Origin: Clostridia bacterium
Lineage (GTDB): Bacteria > Bacillota > Sulfobacillia > SLMV01
DNA length: 6,201 bases
Assembly: GCA_007133365.1 (NCBI GenBank)
Contig: SLMV01000178.1
Location: forward strand, 1-6,201
Direction: 5' to 3'
The notes under the pieces were generated by a model. It did not search any database. It was given only the letters and a program-made list of their open reading frames with translations, and had not been told where the DNA came from. Below are positions 1 through 5,091 of this stretch, in pieces. Position 1 is the stretch's first letter. Each line of letters begins with the position of its first letter. Made by a program: the position numbers and the translations under genes.

Positions 1-660
1 GGGACCCGAACCCAAAGGCGCCTGGTGCACACCTTCAGGCCCTACTTCTTCGACATAGGCGCTACTGACAATTCCGGCACCGTTATTGGTTTGGGCCAAT
101 TTCCATAAGAACAGACTGTCGGGTGAACCCGACACGATGTCAATTGTGTAATCATCGTGCACGACCATATGATCGATCCACTCATACTGGCCACGAATAA
201 TGTACTCTTCACGCGTCCCGTCGAGAATTCGACGGTAGTGGTACTTAACATCGTGTGCCGTTAATGGGGTTCCGTCATGATACTTGACTCCTTCTTGAAG
301 ATAGAAGCGAAAGGTGTTTTCGTCAATTCGTTCCCATTCTTTGGCCAGTTCCGGTTCCCAGCTTGATCCATCCGCGCTACGAATAAACAAGTAGTCGTAA
401 ACGTTCTGGATGGTCCACTCCTCTTCCATGTTCCAACTGACTGGGGGATCCCAAGATTCAACGCCTCGAGTTTGTGCAACCGTAATGCGCACAGGTTCCG
501 TCGGATCTGGTTCGGGTTCCTCGTCATCCGAATCATCATCAGGAGTATCGACAGGATCGGGTTCTGGGACGTCAGCGCGTCCACAACCAAATGAGCCAAA
601 TGATAGGGCACCGATTAGCAATAGTGCGATGATTAGAAAGATCAATCTGCGAGATGTCAT
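1..660 (-). CDS. ABC transporter substrate-binding lipoprotein, family 5 (oligopeptide/dipeptide type), C-terminus outside window
   Basis: Extracellular solute receptor for a peptide/nickel-type ABC importer; 220 N-terminal residues are visible of a family that is usually about 500-600 long. The ATG at 658-660 has a strong GGAGG five bases upstream. Residues 1-25 form a signal peptide (Arg4-Arg5, then a hydrophobic run) ending at Cys26. The context SFG-C is a weak lipobox, so lipid anchoring is likely but not certain. Residues 30-56 are a linker rich in Asp, Glu and Pro. The SBP_bac_5 domain starts near residue 57 and shows the family signatures: E102-P-E-L-A followed by a W109 strand, the block EGVKYHDGTPLTAHDVKY at 123-140, and APLGSGP at 214-220, equivalent to the usual GTGPY turn. 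It starts 59 bases after the upstream amidohydrolase with no terminator between, so co-transcription is likely. Family 5 proteins also bind non-peptide solutes, so the ligand is unknown. Confidence 0.93.
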   Translation of the reverse strand, partial: MTSRRLIFLIIALLLIGALSFGSFGCGRADVPEPDPVDTPDDDSDDEEPEPDPTEPVRITVAQTRGVESWDPPVSWNMEEEWTIQNVYDYLFIRSADGSSWEPELAKEWERIDENTFRFYLQEGVKYHDGTPLTAHDVKYHYRRILDGTREEYIIRGQYEWIDHMVVHDDYTIDIVSGSPDSLFLWKLAQTNNGAGIVSSAYVEEVGPEGVHQAPLGSGP

Positions 661-665
661 TACGA

Positions 666-673
666 CCTCCTTC
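666..673 (-). promoter_or_regulatory. Ribosome binding site of the solute-binding lipoprotein gene
   Basis: On the minus strand the sequence reads GAAGGAGG, then five bases (TCGTA), then ATG. This is a near-ideal Shine-Dalgarno and fixes the start at position 660. No convincing promoter was found in the 59-base spacer upstream. Confidence 0.85.
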
Positions 674-719
674 AGTATTTCACATCTGCTGACGTTATTG
701 TGTTCGTTAATTTGCGACC

Positions 720-1985
720 TTAAACACGTGATTTTCGCGGATAATAGAGCGATCGTTCGGGAATGACAGCAGCATCTTGGACCACTTGGCACCCGCCTTG
801 AAATACCATTTTGGGCATGCGGAGATCTTCAATGTCAGCTAACGGGTCGCCATCTACCACAACAAAATCGGCCACCTTGCCCTTTTCGATCGTTCCCACA
901 TCGCGATCGATGCCGCATAATCGCGCCGCGACCGAGGTGGCATTCTTGATGACCACCATCGGCTCCGGTGCCACCTTGTAATGCAAATGACAAAACATTT
1001 CGGTAATGATGGTTTCCGGCGGCGTTGCTGGACTGCCTTGATCGGTACCGAGCGCAATCGGAACGCCTGCCTGTGCAGCTCGGACCAAACCGATGGCACG
1101 GTTGGGGTCCGCAATTTTTTCCCTTATCATTGCGATTAGTTCGTCCGAAAGCCCGATTAAATGACCAAAGTCAGCCGACATCCACGAACCCCCAATTGTG
1201 GAAACGATGAAGGTGCCCTTGGCCAGCATTAATTCGAGGTTCTCGTCACTCGGCACACCCCCGTGTTCAATGCTGTCAACACCGGCCCGTACCGTCTGGT
1301 CAATGCCGTCCGGCGTTCCCACATGAGCCGTAACCTTAAGCCCTAAATTGTGACATTCATCGACCAATGCGGCCATTTCATCGAAGGTAAAGGCCGTTTG
1401 AATGGTTTTGGTTGAGCTGGGAAACGCGGAAGAACCTCCCGGTTGGCTGGTCGCAATGACCTTAACCAGATCAACGCCTCGTTTGGCGAGATAGCGTGCT
1501 GTTTTTCGTAAATCAACTTCACCATCCGCTTCAATCCCGCACCACCAACAATGTCCCCCGGTCGTCGTTACCGGAGGGCCGGAGGCCAGGACGCGCGGAC
1601 CCGGAACGACACCGTTTCGGGCGGCATCACGCGCTTCAAGTCCGAGCCAGTGGACGCCCAGGTCGCGAACAGTGGTGACGCCCGTTTCCAGATATTTCCT
1701 CATATTGACCGTTGCCTTAATAGCACCGAGTTCGCGAGAGTCATAACCAGATTGTTCCCCAACGTCCTTTTTACCATCCCAAGCCAAATGGACATGACAA
1801 TCGAATAATCCGGGCAATAGGGTCTTTCCCGTTAAATCAAGCACAATGTCCGCATCGGCGGAGAGGGAATGTCGACTAACTTCAATGAAACGATCGTTTT
1901 CAACCAGTACATCAACCCCTGAGATTGCTTCATTTGACACTCCATCAATCACACGAGCGTTTTGCAACAAAAGCCTGTGGCCCAA
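720..1985 (-). CDS. Metal-dependent amidohydrolase, Xaa-Pro/Xaa-Arg dipeptidase-like subfamily
   Basis: Predicted cytoplasmic zinc hydrolase of the amidohydrolase superfamily, 421 residues, a normal complete length. All expected active-site residues of a binuclear enzyme are visible: H64-x-H66 (in FDCHVH) after a short N-terminal beta domain, the candidate carboxylated lysine K175 (VDLVKVIATS), metal ligands H221 (TAHVG) and H241 (SIEHGG), and catalytic D315 (LGTDQGSP). The usual C-terminal return to the beta domain follows (GTIEKGKVADFVVVDGDPL, 364-382). The pattern matches the group often annotated as imidazolonepropionase-related or prolidase-like, whose studied members hydrolyse L-Xaa-L-Pro, N-acyl-Pro or L-Xaa-L-Arg/Lys. 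The substrate cannot be read off the sequence. The start is TTG, supported by AGGAGG seven bases upstream. It follows the oxidoreductase by 40 bases and precedes a peptide-type binding protein, which fits a peptide or N-acyl substrate (inference). An unusual HCWWC motif lies at 145-149. Confidence 0.93.
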   Translation of the reverse strand: MGHRLLLQNARVIDGVSNEAISGVDVLVENDRFIEVSRHSLSADADIVLDLTGKTLLPGLFDCHVHLAWDGKKDVGEQSGYDSRELGAIKATVNMRKYLETGVTTVRDLGVHWLGLEARDAARNGVVPGPRVLASGPPVTTTGGHCWWCGIEADGEVDLRKTARYLAKRGVDLVKVIATSQPGGSSAFPSSTKTIQTAFTFDEMAALVDECHNLGLKVTAHVGTPDGIDQTVRAGVDSIEHGGVPSDENLELMLAKGTFIVSTIGGSWMSADFGHLIGLSDELIAMIREKIADPNRAIGLVRAAQAGVPIALGTDQGSPATPPETIITEMFCHLHYKVAPEPMVVIKNATSVAARLCGIDRDVGTIEKGKVADFVVVDGDPLADIEDLRMPKMVFQGGCQVVQDAAVIPERSLYYPRKSRV

Positions 1986-1992
1986 TTGAATT

Positions 1993-1998
1993 CCTCCT
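1993..1998 (-). promoter_or_regulatory. Ribosome binding site deciding a TTG start for the amidohydrolase
   Basis: The minus strand reads AGGAGG, then seven bases (AATTCAA), then TTG. No in-frame ATG lies nearby upstream, and the protein needs this N-terminus for its first beta strands, so TTG at 1983-1985 is the start. Confidence 0.85.
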
Positions 1999-2017
1999 AA
2001 GGTCGACTATTTTCAAG

Positions 2018-2041
2018 AGACCGCCTCATTTAAGGCGGTCT
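2018..2041 (-). other. Intercistronic hairpin enclosing the oxidoreductase stop codon
   Basis: A perfect 8-bp inverted repeat (AGACCGCC, loop TTAAATGA, GGCGGTCT on the minus strand). The TGA stop at 2026-2028 lies in the loop. The stem is GC-rich (6 of 8 pairs), but the 3' side is followed by CTTGAAAATAG rather than a U-run, so it is not a classic intrinsic terminator. The Shine-Dalgarno of the next gene begins 20 bases downstream. It may act as an RNA-stability or attenuation element in a shared transcript, or be a weak or factor-assisted terminator. Confidence 0.6.
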
Positions 2042-3084
2042 TCGAAAAGTTTGAGTAACCCATTTTCCCGATAGTAATCGGACATCAAGACTTCACGGCG
2101 TTGATCCCGTGCCTCGATACAAGCCAAAGAGGCGGCCAATGTGAGCAAATGGTCAACCCCATCACACTCAAGAGGCCCTTCGTCCAACCGAGCGTTTAAG
2201 AAACGATCGAGCAGAATCTTGGAATCGTCGATATAGGGAACCGCATCCTCGAGAGGAATGGGTGTCAGATCGGTATCGGTGCGACGCGCATAAACGAGAT
2301 CCGAATGGATCTGTCTCATGATTAAGACACCCTCACTGCAATCGGTGCGCCAGGTAACACATTGTTTGTCCCAACCGGAGGTCCAGGATCCGAGGTACAC
2401 GGCATTCATACCGTTTTCCATATGGAAAATGGTGCTGACGACGCTATCGGACTGATAGACACTCCAAGAGGGGTTCCAAGACCGTGCGGTGACCGCTTCG
2501 ATCTCGCTATCGAAGCAATAGCGCATCAGATCAAAATGGTGGATGCTCTGGTCCAGTATCATGGCATCCTTCAACGTCAATGGGTAGCGGTTCCCACCCT
2601 TTCCATATCCCCCTCGATGAACACCATAGTGATAAAGTGAAAATGAGGGGCTTCCCAATGTCTCGGAGGAAATCCACTTGCGATATGATTGGCTGACGGG
2701 AAGAAAGCGGAAGTTGAGGGATAGGGAGAGTTTTCGATTCTTATTTTGAGCGGTTGAGACAATCTCGACTGCATCTTCGATGTTTAAGGCCAGCGGTTTT
2801 TCGGCGAGAATATCAAGGTTGGCATCGAATAGCTCCAAACACTGTTCTTTGTGGACCTGAGGAGGTGTGACCAGTACCGCAAAATCAGCACTCTCTCTTA
2901 AAAGGGCGTCTGTTAACAATTCGTACTGTTGGATGTCTGGATATTTGACGGCGAAATCAGCAAGTTTTTCTGGATCTGTATCAACAAAAGCGACGACTTC
3001 AACCTCGGGATGTTCGAACAAGACTTGAGCCCATTGTCGACCTCGCGAACCACAACCCACCTGAATGACTCGATGCCTCCGCAA
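2026..3084 (-). CDS. Gfo/Idh/MocA family NAD(P)-dependent oxidoreductase
   Basis: Predicted cytoplasmic dehydrogenase that oxidises or reduces a hydroxyl/keto group on a sugar, cyclitol or related polyol with NAD(P). With the TTG start at 3084 it has 352 residues, typical for the family. Residues 6-15 (VIQVGCGSRG) are the first Rossmann strand with G10-x-G12-x-x-G15. VDTDP near 35 ends the second strand, where an acidic residue often favours NAD over NADP. E95-K96-P97 is the family signature with catalytic Lys, and D178-x-x-x-H182 completes the Lys/Asp/His set seen in inositol dehydrogenases. The longest frame starts at an ATG at 3168, but that ATG lacks a Shine-Dalgarno and adds 28 residues before the Rossmann strand. 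The TTG has AAGGGG eight bases upstream and gives a canonical N-terminus. The gene lies 40 bases before the amidohydrolase and far (540 bases) after the aminotransferase. Its exact substrate is unknown. Confidence 0.92.
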   Translation of the reverse strand: MRRHRVIQVGCGSRGRQWAQVLFEHPEVEVVAFVDTDPEKLADFAVKYPDIQQYELLTDALLRESADFAVLVTPPQVHKEQCLELFDANLDILAEKPLALNIEDAVEIVSTAQNKNRKLSLSLNFRFLPVSQSYRKWISSETLGSPSFSLYHYGVHRGGYGKGGNRYPLTLKDAMILDQSIHHFDLMRYCFDSEIEAVTARSWNPSWSVYQSDSVVSTIFHMENGMNAVYLGSWTSGWDKQCVTWRTDCSEGVLIMRQIHSDLVYARRTDTDLTPIPLEDAVPYIDDSKILLDRFLNARLDEGPLECDGVDHLLTLAASLACIEARDQRREVLMSDYYRENGLLKLFEDRLK

Positions 3085-3092
3085 TAGTCTGT

Positions 3093-3098
3093 CCCCTT
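3093..3098 (-). promoter_or_regulatory. Ribosome binding site supporting an internal TTG start of the oxidoreductase
   Basis: The minus strand reads AAAGGGG, eight bases, then TTG (3082-3084). AAGGGG pairs with the anti-Shine-Dalgarno with one G-U pair. The competing ATG at 3166-3168 is preceded by CAATCTCAAC, with no purine-rich site. Confidence 0.6.
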
Positions 3099-3190
3099 TC
3101 TTCCAAATAGTCCGGCACAGATTCCGAAACAATAGAGCAAAGTTGGCGACTTTTCCATCCACATACATGTTGAGATTGATTAATGTCGTT

Positions 3191-3220
3191 ATTCTATCAC
3201 CGTGAATACGAATTTTGCAA
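3191..3220 (-). promoter_or_regulatory. Candidate sigma-70/sigma-A promoter for the oxidoreductase operon
   Basis: On the minus strand TTGCAA (3215-3220; 4 of 6 matches to TTGACA), an 18-base spacer, then TAGAAT (3191-3196; 5 of 6 matches to TATAAT). It sits in the most AT-rich part of the window, directly upstream of the oxidoreductase. Transcription would begin near 3184, giving a leader of about 100 bases before the TTG start. It is a consensus match by eye in AT-rich DNA, so chance matches are possible. Confidence 0.45.
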
Positions 3221-3624
3221 TATATTCTATGAATTTTAATTCTTAATGCTAATGTATTAAGCTTGCAAGATTCGTTATCGTTCTATGTGAAGAAGTTGTA
3301 TGTTGATGCATGATATCAAGACGATAAAATTCCAGATCATATACTGAAAAAGTAGTTTTCGTCGCTTCTCGGGGTGAACAATTTTCATCTCAATTGGATC
3401 CGATCGATCTTCAAAAGGCGCCAGGGGGAAGGAGCCGTTAAGCCGAAAAACATGGTTTGCTGCTGAAGTGCATCGTCTTTGGTTGAGTAAAGAAGCACAA
3501 ATTATCGACAATAGAAATCGTTCATCATGTGGATCACGGGAAAGAAGAGATGCAGGTGGGTGCATTCTCGATTTCGCTAGTCCAAACGACAATTGAATGT
3601 GACTCGTAAAAACGATCATTAGAA
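3221..3624. other. Long intergenic region without a supportable gene
   Basis: This 404-base stretch lies between the aminotransferase stop and the candidate promoter. The longest open frame (minus strand, 3275-3619, 114 codons) has no Shine-Dalgarno (TTCTAATG before its ATG), no recognisable domain and an unusual composition with many Cys, Arg and Ile. Two other frames, one on each strand, also stay open across roughly 3360-3540. The part from 3221 to about 3360 is AT-rich. The region could be a decayed gene or mobile-element remnant, or plain regulatory DNA. I see no terminal repeats, tRNA or known riboswitch fold in it. Confidence 0.5.
3413..3436 (-). terminator. Weak candidate terminator downstream of the aminotransferase
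   Basis: The minus strand reads GGCTCC, an 8-base loop, GGCGCC (five of six pairs), then TTTTG. The U-tract is only four long, there is one mismatch, and it lies about 190 bases after the aminotransferase stop. It is the only terminator-like structure I found in this gap. Confidence 0.25.
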
Positions 3625-4803
3625 TTAATTCATGCCGTTTCTCAAACCAAACTGCTTGATAGTCTTTCGGGTAATGGTCGCGGTTTTCCAGACATCATCC
3701 GGGGCCAGATGAGGCCCACACGGCAGAGCGATCATGGAATGGTGAGCAGCCTCTGTGCCGGGCAACGATATGTTCGTTGCGTCAAAAAAGGGATGCAAAT
3801 GGTCTGGGAGGATATAGGCACCACCTGCCCGGATGCCTTTAGTTCGAAGTTTCTTGACTAGGTCATCTCGAATTTTTGGGTCGACTCGGAACACAAAACT
3901 CCGGTAGCTATGGGTGGTGTCCGATGGAATCGGTTGGGGATAGACAGGAACATCCGCAAGGATCTCACGGTAAAGGCCGGCCACCGCTCTTCGCTTTCTA
4001 AGTTGGTTATCAAGCTGTTGAAGTTGGATTCGGCCGATGGCCGCCTGAATGGTATCCATGCGCTCATTCAACCCTCGACGAACCATTCGACGCGACGGTT
4101 CGAAATAGTCGGCAAAGGTATTGTCTTCATAGGGGGAATCCCAACGACCATAATGCCGAACCTGCTGAATCTTTCGATACAGTTCATCGTTTTGGGTGGT
4201 GAGTGCTCCCCCACTACCAAAGACGGAAAGAATTTTCCCACTTGATAGACTCATGCATCCAACATCTCCGATGCTGCCGACACGCTTCCCCTTATAGGTT
4301 GCGCCCACAGCCAATGAAGCGTCTTCGATGATTAGTACGTTCTTATGATCAGCAAGAACCTGGAAAAGAGCATCCATATCAGCAGGTAATCCATGCATAT
4401 GGGCGATAATAACCGCACGTGTCTTGGGTGTGAGTAGATCTTGGAGTTGGTGGGGATCCATGTTCATCGTGTTTTCATCAATGTCCACCCACTTCAGGGT
4501 TGCTCCGACGTGCAGTACGGCCAAACTAATGGAAAGGTCGGCATTGGCAACGCCCAGCACCTCATCGCCCGGACCGATATCGGCTGCCAAAAGCGCGATT
4601 ATTAATGAGGAGGTCCCAGAAGTGACGGCAACGCTGTGTTTGACCTCACAAAAAGCAGCAAACTCTTTCTCAAACGCCGTGACGGCATCGCCGAGAATGT
4701 GCTGATCACCTTTTAATACCGCGTGGATGGCGTCATCAAATTGCTTTTGAAAAGCCAGATAATCAAGCTGACCATTACTTAACATCGGTTCGATATGATT
4801 CAA
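3625..4803 (-). CDS. DegT/DnrJ/EryC1/StrS family PLP-dependent aminotransferase
   Basis: Fold-type I aminotransferase, 392 residues, complete. The family transfers an amino group, usually from Glu or Gln, to a keto-sugar or keto-cyclitol, or works in reverse during breakdown. Visible signatures: TSGTSS at 61-66 (PLP phosphate binding), the VLHVGA...VDIDENT block at 96-112, H137-G-L-P-A-D-M-D-A at 137-145, E160-D161 (Asp binding the PLP ring nitrogen), S185 and K190 in MSLSSGK (K190 is the Schiff-base lysine), followed by GSGGAL, and GLNERMDTIQAAIGRIQL at 244-261. The usual VPAYTF segment is replaced by GVANAD (84-89), so D89 falls where an aromatic residue normally stacks on PLP. The start is TTG with AGGAGGAGG five bases away; the ATG at codon 7 lacks a well-spaced site. 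A Gfo/Idh/MocA gene downstream is a classic partner for hydroxyl-keto-amine conversion, although 540 bases separate them. Confidence 0.93.
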   Translation of the reverse strand: MNHIEPMLSNGQLDYLAFQKQFDDAIHAVLKGDQHILGDAVTAFEKEFAAFCEVKHSVAVTSGTSSLIIALLAADIGPGDEVLGVANADLSISLAVLHVGATLKWVDIDENTMNMDPHQLQDLLTPKTRAVIIAHMHGLPADMDALFQVLADHKNVLIIEDASLAVGATYKGKRVGSIGDVGCMSLSSGKILSVFGSGGALTTQNDELYRKIQQVRHYGRWDSPYEDNTFADYFEPSRRMVRRGLNERMDTIQAAIGRIQLQQLDNQLRKRRAVAGLYREILADVPVYPQPIPSDTTHSYRSFVFRVDPKIRDDLVKKLRTKGIRAGGAYILPDHLHPFFDATNISLPGTEAAHHSMIALPCGPHLAPDDVWKTATITRKTIKQFGLRNGMN

Positions 4804-4808
4804 TGTTT

Positions 4809-4817
4809 CCTCCTCCT
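4809..4817 (-). promoter_or_regulatory. Ribosome binding site deciding a TTG start for the aminotransferase
   Basis: The minus strand reads AGGAGGAGG, then AAACA, then TTG (4801-4803). The triple AGG repeat allows two registers of pairing, with spacers of 5 or 8 bases. The first in-frame ATG (codon 7) would be 23 bases from the site, so TTG is preferred. Confidence 0.8.
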
Positions 4818-4831
4818 AATTTGATTCAAAA

Positions 4832-4849
4832 GAGCACGACGTCGAGTTC
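4832..4849. promoter_or_regulatory. Imperfect 18-base palindrome upstream of the aminotransferase, possible operator
   Basis: The plus strand reads GAGCACGACGTCGAGTTC. Seven of nine half-site positions are complementary around the central GAC/GTC, with a perfect CGACGTCG core. It lies about 29-46 bases upstream of the TTG start, where an operator could sit. No regulator gene is present in the window, so the assignment rests on symmetry and position alone. Confidence 0.25.
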
Positions 4850-5009
4850 AAATCTCAAAAAAGCCTTAACGCGATTATTCGAAGCGAAAAACGCGAGTTA
4901 TGAGTATCCGTGTTCGATTTAGCAGCGATCGTCAGCACCATATGACCATGTCGTGGGAAATGGGATCGAAAAATTTCGAGATTATCGTTTTGTTCAGGTC
5001 GAATAATAT

Positions 5010-5032
5010 CCAAGTAGGTCTCTTCTACTTGG
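5010..5032 (-). terminator. Perfect 8-bp hairpin downstream of the first amidohydrolase, candidate terminator
   Basis: The minus strand reads CCAAGTAG, loop AAGAGAC, CTACTTGG, then ATATTATTCG. The stem is perfect, begins 59 bases after the TAG stop at 5092-5094, and is followed by an AU-rich but interrupted tract instead of a U-run. It is best read as a weak intrinsic terminator or a 3'-end stability hairpin separating this gene from the aminotransferase. Confidence 0.45.
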
Positions 5033-5091
5033 GCATCGGATCCGCCAAGTCAAACACAACCGGCAAGATTATTGGCCCTTTGTCAGGGAAA

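Larger units (their letters stand above)
4804..5091. other. Intergenic region between amidohydrolase and aminotransferase
   Basis: A 288-base spacer. It contains the hairpin at 5010-5032, a short palindrome TCGAAAAATTTCGA (4966-4979), the imperfect palindrome at 4832-4849 and the aminotransferase ribosome binding site. I found no convincing -35/-10 pair on the minus strand. The plus-strand frame through here runs antisense into the amidohydrolase, has no ribosome binding site that I recognise, and is not supported as a gene. Confidence 0.6.

Noticed and set aside
410..766. Plus-strand open frame of 118 codons rich in Gly and Ser
   Set aside because: It is antisense to the binding-protein gene; the Gly/Ser run is only the complement of the acidic Asp/Glu/Pro linker codons, and there is no ribosome binding site.
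2018..2041. Classic Rho-independent terminator after the oxidoreductase
   Set aside because: The hairpin is strong but lacks a U-run on either strand, and the next gene starts only about 30 bases later, so it is described as an intercistronic hairpin instead.
2913..3164. Overlapping minus-strand frame of 83 codons starting just after the oxidoreductase's upstream ATG, considered as a leader peptide
   Set aside because: No ribosome binding site, and it runs mostly inside the Rossmann domain in another frame; an out-of-frame shadow is the simpler reading.
3275..3619. Minus-strand frame of 114 codons between aminotransferase and oxidoreductase
   Set aside because: No Shine-Dalgarno before its ATG, no recognised family, biased Cys/Arg/Ile content; kept only as part of the intergenic region entry and a finding.
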